This document shows positions 1 to 9,871 of a stretch of DNA of 64,000 nt, one piece after another (position 1 is the first letter of the stretch; the number at the start of each line of letters is the position of its first letter). The position numbers and the translations under genes are program-made. Under the pieces are notes generated by a model that saw nothing but the letters and a program-made list of their open reading frames with translations, ran no database searches and was not told the origin of the DNA. This stretch comes from Blepharisma stoltei (taxonomy: Eukaryota; Ciliophora; Heterotrichea; Heterotrichida; Blepharismidae): NCBI GenBank assembly GCA_914767885.1, contig CAJZBQ010000039.1, positions 682,001-746,000 on the forward strand. Reading direction: 5' to 3'.

Positions 1-214
1 TGAATTTTCCTAAATGCTTTAATGCTAAAGTGTGGATTGATAGGTCATCTTTAGTTCCAACAATTCTGAAAATACTGCTATGATCTTTGGCTTTAATAAT
101 TTGGTTTTGGATGTCATCAATCTCAACCATTGTGAGGTCGCTGAAACATCTAACACTTGAAGGAAACCAAGGTTTTCTAGAAAAGAAAGGAGAGAACTTT
201 AAGAGGCGAATCAT
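1..214 (-). CDS. Mitochondrial protein, N-terminal part only (runs off the window)
   Basis: An open frame begins at the ATG at 214 and runs off the left edge, giving 71 codons. The first 25 residues are basic and hydroxylated with Phe and no acids (MIRLLKFSPFFSRKPW then SSVRCFSDLTM), which is what a mitochondrial targeting peptide looks like. After it comes a soluble stretch with IDDIQNQIIKAKDH and FRIVGTKDDLSIHTLALKHL, mildly like the start of an organellar helical-repeat protein, but I cannot name the family. It follows, on the same strand, the proposed end of the coiled-coil gene at 246. Confidence 0.6.
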   Translation of the reverse strand, partial: MIRLLKFSPFFSRKPWFPSSVRCFSDLTMVEIDDIQNQIIKAKDHSSIFRIVGTKDDLSIHTLALKHLGKF

Positions 215-245
215 GGCCTTAAAATAAATGGAATTTTTAGTTAAA

Positions 246-2288
246 TTAGCTATGCTTTTGTCTTGATTAGATTAAAGCTAGAATGGGTTTTCGGGGTTTA
301 TTTCAGTCCCTCTCCGCCTTCACCGACTTCAGGCTTCCTGCTCTAAGCATCTGGCTGCATTTAGGCCCTTTTCTGTTGACGTCACCAAAAAATGGAAATG
401 CCAGAATCTCTTAGAGAGGCGCACCAGGCACTTCTTTGGACAACTCTTAGTAGTCGGCACCATCTGTCCGGAAATGAGAGATAGGATGCGATCCCAAATC
501 CTTTTTCAGATCTTTTTCCCTTCACATCTAAAAGTGTGGAGTTATCTTGCGGACCATGGCCTAATTGTCTATGGGTCAGGGTAAAAACTCTGTCGTAGTA
601 TCTAAAATAGGAAAAATTCACCCAGAGACAAAGTTCCAGTCCCCTCCCTCTTAAACCCACAGCTATAGCAGAATGGCGTCTTGGATAAGTCACCATTTTA
701 TTTGTGTTGATTTTGTCTGGAAGATATAAATATTTCTATTATAATTAATGAAAAATATTTTTGTATATGGAAAGGTATAAATTTTGCTTTTAAATAGCGT
801 AGGGGTTGAATTGATACGCGATAAAAACAGCCCACGATTTAATTCAACAATTTTAGAGCCAAGACTTTGATTAGGCTTGCCAATAGTCCGAAATGTTTTT
901 CTAAGATCTCTAGTCATGCCTTCTTTATAGCACACCCTTCTTGGTTGCTCGCCATTAAATACCCCCTCCCTATGTCACTCACCCCCTGACGGTCCTGAAA
1001 ATTTTAAATGTTAAAATATTATTTGACAAGTCCCTCTCAAATATTTTAACTTGTCAAATTAATATTTAACATTTAAAATATTAGGGACCGTTAGGGGATG
1101 GGTGATATGGGGAAGGGGTGCTCAAAGCTGATCCAAAACGGGGTGTAAGCTATACTGATTTTTGAAATAATGGTGTTTCGACGTGGATCAGCTCTAGCAG
1201 CAAATGTCTGTGGTGTTTTTGGAGATGTAGGCGATGAAGGCATTTTTGGCTCTGAAAGCAGTGGAGTACTTGCATGCGAGCTTGGTTGTAGCGAAAATCT
1301 AGATACAGATTTTCTGGGTTTTTTTAGAATTTCTTGCAATTCTGATTTTAGCTTTAAAATAGTTTTATCACTTTGGATTAAAATTTTGTTTTTTTCTATT
1401 ATATCGGCCTCAAGTCTTTTTACTTCTTCTTTGCATAAATAATTGGCTTCTTTACTAGATAAGACCGTTGTCCTTAATTTCTGTTGACTACTTTCATTTT
1501 CAATTTTTTTAATTTCTTCTTCTAATAATTTTCTATTTCCAATAGTCTCATCCAATTCTACCCTCAAGTTTTTGACGCTTTCTTTCATGATCTGCTCTTC
1601 AGAATTTTCAATTTCAAACTCTTTTTCTTTTAATTCTTGATTTTTCTCTTTAAGTTTTTCTTCAAGTTTCGATATAATGATATTTTTATTTTCAATAAAA
1701 TCTTCTAATTCCTTTAATTTTTGTTTCATTTTGTCAACGGAATTAAGACTCTGCGTGATCTTTGAATATGCAGAATTTATGCTGGTCCTTTCCTCTTCTA
1801 ACCTAACAATAAGGTCTAGGTAATTCTGGTTTTGGTTTTCGACTTGGATTGCTTTTTTCATTAAGAATTGAACATTTGGATTTAGTGTTTTAGAGGATTC
1901 TGAAGGAATCCTCAAATTTGAATACTCAAGAGATTTTTTCTTTGAAGCTAAAATTTTGTTTTCTTCAGATAATTCTTCAAATCTTTTTATTAAATTTTTG
2001 TCACTATGTAGATTTTTACACTGAGGAAAAACTCGGGTTAGCTGGCTCATTTGAAACTGTGAGGCGGCGGAATATTGAGCGCTCATATTCAATTTCTTGG
2101 AGCATTTGCTGGAGTGCATTTTGGGATTGGTTTATTTTGGAATCAAGGAGTTTTAGGTTTGGCTGAGATGCTTTTGAAGAAATCCTTGAGTTTATTTCTG
2201 AAAGTTTGGATTTTAAGTGCTCCATTTGCTCTCCCATTGCGTCAATTGTGTTTAAGTAATTTTCTATTTTTGCATCTCTATCTTCCAT
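246..2288 (-). CDS. Long coiled-coil protein, one 16-nt intron, two germline inserts
   Basis: Starts at the ATG at 2288 (MEDRDAKIENYLNTIDAMGEQ). The frame breaks near 2020; removing a 16-nt GT...AG intron (2004-2019) joins it to the next frame as FSSVDKNLIKRF. Most of the protein is heptad-rich coiled coil (EELSEENKIL..., LKELEDFIENKNIIISKLEEKLKEK). A Ser/Pro-rich tail follows (PSSPTSPKTPQT). The tail then enters the palindromic element at 960-1120. Excising 173 nt between two TGCTC copies (946 and 1119) restores frame with ...WISFEQPRRVCYKEGMTRDLRKTF, so the gene continues to about 700. A second insert (257-700) may hide the last codons, with the stop at 246-248. Function unknown; a cytoskeletal or basal-body role would be a guess. 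The start, intron and central region are firm; the 3' end is inferred. Confidence 0.75.
257..700 (-). mobile_element. Dispersed repeat, family C, retroposon-like
   Basis: GC-richer than its surroundings. It shares blocks with the repeat near 48.2-48.7 kb: minus-strand GCCCTTTTCTGATGACGTCA there against GCCCTTTTCTGTTGACGTCA here. The right edge reads, on the minus strand, AAATAAAATGGTGAC, the terminus seen on several other repeats in the window. Near-identical flanks TTTGTCTTGATT (257) and TTTGTGTTGATT (701) could be an old target-site duplication; the spacing of 444 nt keeps frame. The long minus-strand frame inside it is not protein-like. Confidence 0.5.
946..1120. mobile_element. Palindromic MITE acting as an IES
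   Basis: Positions 960-1035 and 1049-1120 are inverted repeats of one another (TACCCCCTCCCTATGTCAC at the left, CACCCCTTCCCCATATCAC as the complement of the right), about 75 nt each with a short loop. It lies at the 3' end of the coiled-coil gene. Deleting 173 nt between two TGCTC copies restores the frame. The left junction therefore lies about 14 nt outside the palindrome, which is unusual. Confidence 0.6.
2004..2019 (-). other. 16-nt spliceosomal intron
   Basis: On the minus strand it reads GTAAAAATCTACATAG. Removal fuses two overlapping frames of the coiled-coil gene without changing the heptad pattern. Introns of 15-16 nt are typical of heterotrich ciliates. Confidence 0.85.
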
Positions 2289-2833
2289 TTTATAGTATTT
2301 TAACTTAAATGGTTTTCTGTAAACGCTGCTTTAAATTAAAAAATATTGATTTTTTATAATCTTTGTATTTATTACTAGAAAAAATAGTTTTCTAAAATAA
2401 ATACTTATATAAAATATGTCAAAAATATTTTTTTAATTTATCAATTTATATATTTCAGCTCATTTAAATTAATAAAATTGAAGCAATTTCTATACAGAAC
2501 AGTCTCTTTAATTCATATTTATCATTATTACCAAAATTTTCCTAATCTTGCTATTCACTTTTCTTTACAGGTCTACATTATTCAATAGAAAGCTTCCTCG
2601 CTATCCTTTATTAAAAGCGATTTATTAGTCAAAAAATCCTATTTCTATATAAATCAACTGAAAATATATGAATATTATATTTAAAACGCCTAACTGCATC
2701 TTATCAGAACCATATTTTCATTTTGTGGCCAGATATTATCTATACCAATTCCCCATAATTATCAAATATGTCCATCAAGCTATTTTTCCCAAGTAATCCT
2801 CATGAAAAATAATATCCTTAAAGATGGTTTAAA
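2289..2833. other. Intergenic, AT-rich
   Basis: Lies between the divergent starts of the coiled-coil gene (minus, 2288) and the next gene (plus, 2834). No coding frame, repeat or RNA gene is recognised. It should hold both promoters, but no motif can be picked out with confidence. Confidence 0.5.
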
Positions 2834-3797
2834 ATGTTTAGGAATCTGACAAGTGAAAATGTAGATGACTTCTTTAGACCTACAAAGCCAAGGTCGAAAA
2901 CCTTGTGGGACGTTGATATTTTTTACACTCCACAAAGAAGCATTATAAGACAAGATTCACTTGAGCTTGAAGATAAGCGGTGTGAGTACTATATAAACAA
3001 AGTATCAACAAATGGCTATCGTCAATATAACTCAACCACCGATTCTCTTCCAATTCCTAAAGGTGATTCTCCTTATGCACTTGCCAAGCGGGCTGAATAT
3101 GTCTATAAAGATCTTTCTCAGGCTAAACTTTTGTATCAACAAGCTATAGACATGGGGCACAGAGCGGAAAGCGCTATAAAAGACTTGGCAAGTATTTTAC
3201 ATCAAGAAAAGAAGACAAAGGAAGCTTGTGAGTTGCTGATGAAATATTCACATATTTTTACAGACCAAGCGAAGTTTAGGAATTTATTAAATTAAAAAAA
3301 ATAAAATTGTTTATAATAGAGGACAATATCTTATTTTTTAGGGGAAATAGAGCACAGGAAATAATTATAAAGTATTGTGCTTTGCTTATTTTTTTCATGA
3401 ACAAGCATCTTAAGGGTTATTTTAGCATTATAAAACCATTTTAAATTGGCAAATAATGAAAAAGCATTTTTTGTATGCCTCAGTGTATAAGAATTTACCC
3501 AAGGCAGAATATTTAGTTCCTAATATAGATATATATGAAAATCTCCAACGGCAAATTATTCCGTCGGGAAATTGTTTAAACCAGTCACTTAGACTGTCAC
3601 CGTTAGCGTATCAAGATAATGAAATTTCAGTTAAAAGACTGTTTAAAAACCCTGGAAGGATCGTCAATATAAAAATTAAAACGGATCCTTCCAAAGTTAA
3701 GTATGCGATCATAGAGTTCGCAAGCCATTCAGCTGCTAGAAAAACTTTGGAAAGTTTTCACAGATGGGAAAAATATATACAAATTAGTATTCATTAA
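2834..3797 (+). CDS. TPR-like and RRM-like protein, probably split by an IES
   Basis: Two open segments, 2834-3295 and 3456-3797, are probably one gene. The first ends with helical repeats resembling TPR/HAT units (YALAKRAEYVYKDLSQAKLLYQ and SAIKDLASILHQEKKTKEAC). The second holds an RRM-like fold: RLSPLAY as an RNP2-like strand and KYAIIEFAS as an RNP1-like strand, with VKRLFKNPGRIVNIKI between. The frames differ by one, so an insert of length 1 mod 3 between about 3290 and 3490 would join them; several TA pairs allow this and I could not choose one. If instead they are separate, each is a small protein with its own ATG. The role is probably RNA-linked, as inference. Confidence 0.6.
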
Positions 3798-3879
3798 AAT
3801 TATTTTAGTGCTTAAAGCCAAAACTTCTTGTCTAGCCAAATTGTAATTATCGAAAATAGTGAAATAAAAGTATAATAAA

Positions 3880-4630
3880 ATGGATTAAAAAATCTTTATT
3901 GGATGCCTCAAATATTATTAAAGGGTATAAAATTGACTGGCTTTCTGTTAGCGGAGAAGTTGTAGCTCCTGTTATACATCCTTATCATAAGCGTCCTGAT
4001 GCTGGAGTCAAAAGAAGTAGCGATAGCCAACATCGACATATTAAAATGGCGTGGTGAGCCAATAAACTCTTTATTCCTGTAGATAAGACTCAACAGAACT
4101 TAAGGAAGATGGGATGGGCGTTCGGGAATCTGTGAAGCCAGCTGCAAGATTTACTTCAAATCTTGATTTTTGCCTCAGAGAAAGTTGGAAAATGATCTTT
4201 CAGCAGTGCTAGAGATTGCTGTCCTGGCCAATCGGACTTTTTCCTAGCGTGAAAAAAGAGTTGTCAAATTTCCATTTTGGCTGAGAGTCGATCAGAAAGC
4301 TCAACCATTTTTAATCTTCCATTGTGAGCAACATTATTGATGAGCCACATGGCGGCACAAAATATCTAACTGCCTATTAGTGAGTCAATCTCTCTTTCAG
4401 CAAGAGCTAGTCGAGCAAGTTTGTGTACAGACTTGTAAGAAAGTGGGGAAAATTACGAATGGAGATGGTCCTTCGGGAACTGCAGTAGGCTTTTCAATAA
4501 GTTTAATAATGAAAATTGCCAACATCGAGATTATGCTTCTGGTAGGATGAAGAAAGAAAAAGTAGAAGAACTTAGCATTGCTGAGCAGCTTTTAGGAAGA
4601 GATTTATTTGCTATTTTGTAATATGGCATA
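3880..4630 (+). pseudogene. Decayed coding-like stretch
   Basis: With TGA read as Trp, one frame stays open from about 3880 to 4360 and contains protein-like text (IDWLSVSGEVVAPVIHPY, VKRSSDSQHRHIKMAW) but has no start ATG. Further on, GDGPSGTAVGF (about 4465) and a short closing peptide EKVEELSIAEQLLGRDL ending in TAA (about 4617) sit in other frames. This looks like a remnant of a gene or transposon that has lost its frame. I do not recognise the family; it could also be an IES-broken living gene that I failed to reassemble. Confidence 0.3.
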
Positions 4631-4639
4631 AGTAATCTG

Positions 4640-5220
4640 ATTCAATAATCAATGACTGAAAATAAATCTTATTGAGTCTAAGGTATTTTAATTTATTTTA
4701 GATTACAAAAAGCTAAAAGTAAATGGAATTCTTACTCTTCCCCTCCAAGTTCGAGTAAAGCTTTTGCCTGCTCTTATTATTAATTTTTTTTAAAGTTTGG
4801 ATACCTTTTTTTATCACATTTTGCAAAAATGAAAAATAAAATAATTTTATCTATAAAATTTATATATAGAGCTATAATAATTATCATTATATTATTTTTA
4901 TATTTGGGGCTTTTTCAATAACTTTACTCACTCAATTAGAAAGGAGAATTAACAGAATCATTAAAAATTTACACTTTTTATCATTTTTATCTCAAGCCAT
5001 TTTTATTTTTATGGAATTTGTTAAAATTAAATTAAACAATATATCAAAAATTAATAATTTTGATATAATCAGCCAGTAAAAATCAATTTGTTATATTTCA
5101 CAATAAAATATAGAAATCAATATTTTTAGTAAATAATTAGCTTATAAATTAAAATATATACTATAATCAATTAAATTGGACTTTAAATTTTCATAAATTA
5201 GAAAATATACAAGTTTCAAG
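4640..5220. other. Intergenic, very AT-rich
   Basis: Low-complexity A/T tracts and short inverted repeats only. No gene seen on either strand. Confidence 0.5.
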
Positions 5221-6457
5221 TATAGATCCGCATCTTAATAGATTTTTTAATGGCGATTTGGGATAGATAGTTGAAGTGATTTTGCATTTATTGTCAAATA
5301 AATGATCTAGATAGCTGTGGCAAGTGGGTATTTAAAATTGTTTAAATTTTAAATAAAAATAAGTTAAAATCGATGGAATCCTTAAAGAAATAAAATTGAT
5401 TAGAAGTGCGTTGCGGCACTTTTATAATGGTTTCGGAAGCTTACGACAATAAAATCTAACTAATTCTTACGTCATGAACCATGAGATATGCTGTGCTCGT
5501 TCCATTTTTACATCAAGTACCAACCTTTTGGCAAACCAAATAAAAAATGAAAATTGAACTTTAGACTAATTCCTAGAAAATATGTCTCTTTTAATAAATT
5601 CCATGAAAATTAAATCACAGCTATCTCAACTTCCTTATTTGACAAAAACAATTATTCATTTCATCTTTATATTTTTAACTGTTAAAAAAGCAAATTTTTC
5701 GGTGAAATTTGAACCATAAGCATATCTTTTTAAGTGTTTCTGCCTAAAATCATCATTGTGACTCATAATTTTTAAAGTTTTAATTTTTCACTTATGTCTC
5801 TATCTCAAATTTATGAGTTTAAAAAATGCAAAATTTTTAAAAAAAATTTTCGATGAAATTTTAACCATTAGTATAAACCCTGCAATCATTTTTTTTTCGC
5901 TCTTAAAAAGTTGTAGCTACTCATGGTTTATAAAACTTCATTATCTAAATGCCATCTTTATAATTTAAAATTTTTTATATTAGATGCAATCTATCAAATT
6001 AGTATATTCAAAAAAGATATCCAGAATTGCAAAGTCAACTGCTAAGTTCAACTTTTTTTTAATAAATTATATTCAGCTTATGAAATTTGGTTGAGTCTGA
6101 TTCATAATCAGAGTTGGTGTGCTAAAGAATTAGATTTAGCCATTTTCGCTTTTTATTTGGTTTATCAAATAGGTTGACGACTGAGATAAAAATGGAACGA
6201 ACACAACAAATCCCATGGCCCATGAGGTACGAATTAGTCAGATTTTTATTGTATAAGCGGAACAATGATAAAAGCGCTGTTATACGTTTAAAAGTTCCAT
6301 CACTTTTGACTTAATTTTTATTAAAATTTAAGCTATTATACTTAAATTCTCACTGGCCACGGCTATCTAGATTATTTATTTGGCAATAAATGCAAAAGCA
6401 CTTCAACTGTCTATCTCAAATCGCCTACACCTAAATCTATTAAAGCGCGTAGCTATA
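5221..6457. mobile_element. 1.24 kb foldback element with about 370-nt terminal inverted repeats
   Basis: The left arm (5221 to about 5590) matches the reverse complement of the right arm (about 6090-6457) over several hundred bases. Examples are CTCGTTCCATTTTTA near 5500 against its complement near 6190, GAAGTGATTTTGCATTTATT against GAAGTGCTTTTGCATTTATT, and AATAAATGATCTAGATAGC against AATAAATAATCTAGATAGC. Both outer ends carry TATAG. The arms differ by roughly one base in five, so the copy is old. No transposase frame lies in the middle. Confidence 0.8.
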
Positions 6458-6523
6458 TTAATAAATAAAGCATAACAAATGAGACAAATGATTATAATTT
6501 TTTGATAGGCGGGTAATTTTAAA

Positions 6524-7735
6524 ATGGAGATAAATAATGACAATGATTTCGTACAAAAAAGCCAAAAGAAACCTCGAAGCCGTAAGAAAAGCAACTTTTC
6601 CGTCCTAAAAGAGAAAATCAAACACGTAAGACTAAAATAGTATGACGCAAAAGTTAAATTGCTTGAAGAATCAAGAAAAAGTGCAAACCAATCAAGATGC
6701 AGCGTCAAAAGGTCATCCTCTCAGCCCAGCCCCAAAAAAGCTCACAATTACTCTATGCAGATGCCTAAGCAGCAAACTGAAAGAGAAATAGATTTCCTTG
6801 CTTTGAATTCTATTGCGAATACCGACATTTTCGACTCATTCCACAGCATAATTCCAAATATGTCGTCTTCTCATTCAGTTTTAAAAAAGAGGCATCTAGG
6901 GAATATTTCTTTGAATCTCTCAAAAATTAAAGAAAAAAGAAAAACAGACAAGGAAAACTCATCCCCAGAAAAAGTCCAGGAATTAAAAGAAGAGCTTAAA
7001 AATATTCGTGAAGAAAATAAAATATTATTTCTTTTAGATAAAATTTGAGCCATTTGCTGAGGCATAACACCTTATTATTTGCTTAAATTATATAATGGCT
7101 TTTTCTGTATTATCATATAATAATTCTTATTTAATTAAATTGATATAAAGCAGCATATTAAGCACACAAAAGAATCATACCAAGACTCACTTGATGCTCA
7201 AAGAAACCATTATGAACAAGAATTATGTGAATTAAAACAAATAAATAAAAAACTGCTACAACAAATTGAGGAAAAAAAAGACACTAGTGAAAATCAATTT
7301 AAATGTAAGCTAGAAATTGAGCTGAAATTGCAAAGAGAGAGGATTTATAAAGAGCTGCAAAGCAAAATAAGCAAAAAAAAAGATTACTTAAATGATGAGA
7401 GAGTGAGAGAAATCCAGAAAGAATTAGAAGAAAAATATCATTGCGAAATGATAAATAAAGAAGCTGAGTTTGAAATAAAAGTCAAAAATAGAATTGATTC
7501 TATTAAATCTGAATATGATAGAAGAATGAAAGCTACAAACGATGAAATAAACGAGCTAAGGAAAAGAAACTCAGAGCTCGAAAAACAAATAAAAAGAGGA
7601 GATTCTGATATTTTCAATGAAAAAGCTGGAAATCCGAAAAATAATCCAAACAAAATAAGTGCATTCCCAGCCAAAACCAACGAAGCAGCTGAAAATTTCT
7701 TGGTATTGAGACCCTTTTTGTTTGAAGACAATTAA
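6524..7735 (+). CDS. Coiled-coil protein with 15-nt intron and 105-nt IES
   Basis: The start is the ATG at 6524 (MEINNDNDFVQKSQ, then basic KKPRSRKKSNF). A 15-nt intron at 6626-6640 (GTAAGACTAAAATAG) joins KEKIKH to YDAKVKLLEESRK. A Ser-rich linker follows, then coiled coil. The frame closes at 7048 unless the TA-bounded insert 7039-7143 is removed, which gives FLLDIKQHIKHTKESYQDSL and continues as coiled coil to the TAA at 7733. The protein is about 365 residues of mostly Lys/Glu-rich helix. No catalytic motif. A filament or scaffold role is likely but not shown. The foldback element ends 66 nt upstream of the start. Confidence 0.8.
6626..6640 (+). other. 15-nt intron
   Basis: GTAAGACTAAAATAG. 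Removing it joins the N-terminal frame (ATG at 6524) to the long frame beginning YDAKVKLLEE. Confidence 0.85.
7039..7143 (+). other. TA-bounded IES, 105 nt
   Basis: TA at 7039 and at 7144. Deleting one copy with the intervening sequence removes an in-frame stop and keeps frame (105 is a multiple of 3). No homology to other inserts in the window was seen. Confidence 0.75.
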
Positions 7736-7772
7736 CTTATATAGATTTATGACTATTTTAATTAAAGTAGCT

Positions 7773-9303
7773 TTATAATTTTGTGACATCAATCTCATCC
7801 AGAAAATAGTCATTTTTTGCCAATATATGGGTGGAGTATGACATATCATTCATCACGTCTCTGATTACAGTGACAAACTCAGGCAAAATTAGTTCATCTC
7901 TTGGCTTTTTTGTTTGAATTCTCAAAATAGTCAAACCTTTAACAACATTTTCAAAAGTATCTAAAATCATATAATCCTCAGCATATATAAAACAAAGCAA
8001 CGTCCTATGTACAGTTTTCCTTGTTCTATCTCTTCGCTTTAAATAAGAAATGTATTCTCTTGATGATATTATATTTGATTCAGTCGTTTTTAAATTTCTA
8101 GCATCATCAATCATAAGTTCCCTTACATATAAATATGTATAGCTATTGTTATATCCTCTCCTTTGGACTCTTTCAACTATTGTTCTGTCAGCCTTCTGGC
8201 GCATTAAAAATGTTTCTTCAACTGATATCTTTTGATATTCTATATAGTCTGGCATTTTCCAGTCATGAGGACGCATTTTTATTAAAAATTTGTAATTAAA
8301 ATGGTTCTGTGATGGCAAGTTAAGGTGACTGAAGACAATTTCAATGCATTTTTCTATTTTTTGGTCAAAAGATGATATAGCTTATTAAATATTTTTTTTT
8401 AAAAATGATGCTAAATATATGAGGTGTTAAATTTTTGATCGATAAAACATTTAAATATAAATAAAATTTCTAATAAACTATACTCTTTCATTATCAATAA
8501 TAAACATCTTTGGATGACCTGTCCAAGCTCTAAGTAGTTGCCTGTCAATATTTCTAGCTTCTTCTAAATCTTCATATCTCGCAACATTATTTTTATTAGA
8601 AAAATGCTTTTCTGCGCCTTGAGCAGCTGTAACGAGATGCAATAGAATATCATATCTACAGTCTCTTAAGTGAACTTTCGTTAAACCCATTTCATCTAAT
8701 AAAGCTTGCCATAGATCTTGCGGGATATATGCAGCTCCGTCCATAACCCCGCGATCACAGATAACAATTGCTTTACCGCCACTGTGTTCAGCAATTGTAG
8801 TAAAAATATCTTCGAGGGCCAATTGAAGTTTTACTAATCTCAATTGAAAATCAATTTTTTGGGTGTAGGTTATTTTAATATTTATTTCCAAATTTTTTTT
8901 CTTAAAAATAATTAAAAAAAAATATTAAAAAAAATCAAAAAATGGCCTGAGTCATTTGGGTATCATCAAAATTTGACATATTAATCATCGCCCCACCAGA
9001 TCTTAAAAGTGTGGCTGCTTCAGGGACCGTAAAAACTTTATACCCTTGCTCAGGAAGTCTTAAAGACAGCCTTGCTAAGCTTGTAGTTTTCCCTGCACAA
9101 GGCCCACCTGAAATACAAATTCTGGGAACTTTTTTAGATCTCCATGAAATTTCGGACACTTTGGGCAATGAAAGAATTGACTTTTCTGAGGAAATTTTTG
9201 TCACACTCTTAAAGCGGAGCGGAGGTAAGCCAGGGGATAGTGGAGGCTCCTTTGGTTTGAATTTTTGATAGACTAAGTAGCTGAGGATCACTATGCAAAC
9301 CAT
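7773..9303 (-). CDS. TTD14/NadR-like P-loop nucleotide-binding protein
   Basis: The ATG at 9303 opens with a hydrophobic segment (VCIVILSYLVYQ). A Walker A loop follows (RICISGGPCAGKTT), then FTVPEAATLL, a helix LQLALEDIF and a second catalytic region VICDRGVMDGAAY. The C-terminal third has VQRRGYNNSYTYLYVREL, KRRDRTRKTVHRTLL and TILRIQT, like the C-terminal half of TRPL-translocation-defect-14 proteins. Two IESs interrupt it. One at about 8837-8935 joins MTQAIF to the FQLRLVKLQLALED helix, though its exact ends are unsure. One of 105 nt at 8376-8480 joins IIDNERV to SSFDQKIEKCIEIV. The family binds GTP or ATP; a single-pass anchor at the N-terminus is my inference. Confidence 0.8.
8376..8480 (-). 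other. TA-bounded IES with 12-bp terminal inverted repeat
   Basis: On the minus strand the ends are TATAGTTTATTA and TAATAAGCTATA, inverted repeats with one mismatch. Excision leaves GAGTATCATC and restores IDNERVSSFDQK. Length 105 preserves frame. Confidence 0.8.
8837..8935 (-). other. AT-rich IES, ends not resolved
   Basis: Between MTQAIF and FQLRLVKLQLAL the sequence is nearly pure A/T with stops in the reading frame. The frame change requires a deletion of length 1 mod 3. Several TA pairs qualify, and homopolymers make the ends ambiguous. Confidence 0.55.
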
Positions 9304-9329
9304 TAAAAGGCCTGAATTCTTAACTTAAC

Positions 9330-9770
9330 TTAAATAGAGATTGGCTTCCACCTATTGGTAACGCAGCCAGCTCCAATGCAATGATGAGTGGGAAGGCTAT
9401 CGACTTGGGCTGAATGAAAGCTGTCTGCACAAAAATTCCAAAAAAGGAATTTCTGGCCAAATTTGGTAAAAAGGGAAAATTCAAAGCCTGGGGCTAACTC
9501 CCAGTTTCACTCTAGGAAGATGCCCAAATGGTCTAGGCATTGCCTATAGACGCTCATGGTTTTCCTTTCCAACTCTCAACCTACCTTTTCCCTCGAGGTA
9601 AAATCCAATCCTGAAAGAGGACTAGTGCTAGGCTCTGTGCATTACCAATTACTGTCCATTCTAGACTGGAAAACTATAAATAAAATGTGCTCAAGGCTGA
9701 GAATCATTTTATTTCTAAAAGATCTGAGTTCAAATCAGTCATTTATTTTTATATGACATAATTTAGGCAT
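9330..9770. mobile_element. Dispersed repeat, family A
   Basis: Homologous to repeats at about 42.1-42.6 and 56.05-56.85 kb. Shared blocks include CCCAGTTTCACTCTAGG against CCCAGTTTCACGCTAGG, CCTTTCCAACT, and GGGCTAGGCTCT against TGCTAGGCTCT. Its right edge on the minus strand is AGAAATAAAATGATTC, the terminus shared with other repeats here. It sits between two genes, and no target-site duplication was identified. Confidence 0.65.
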
Positions 9771-9871
9771 AATCTACCTATAAATATTTTAAATTTTTTT
9801 TTATGAAATATCAATTGACTGAGATTCAGATAAAAAAATATAGGTGTAAATAATTATATAAATTTAAGCGT

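Noticed and set aside
382-696. Minus-strand frame of 104 codons
   Set aside because: It lies within a dispersed repeat, has no protein-like pattern and the related copy at 48.3 kb does not keep it.
9700-9760. Possible tRNA gene from GAGTTCAAATCAGTC
   Set aside because: No acceptor stem or matching A box, and it is the edge of a family A repeat.
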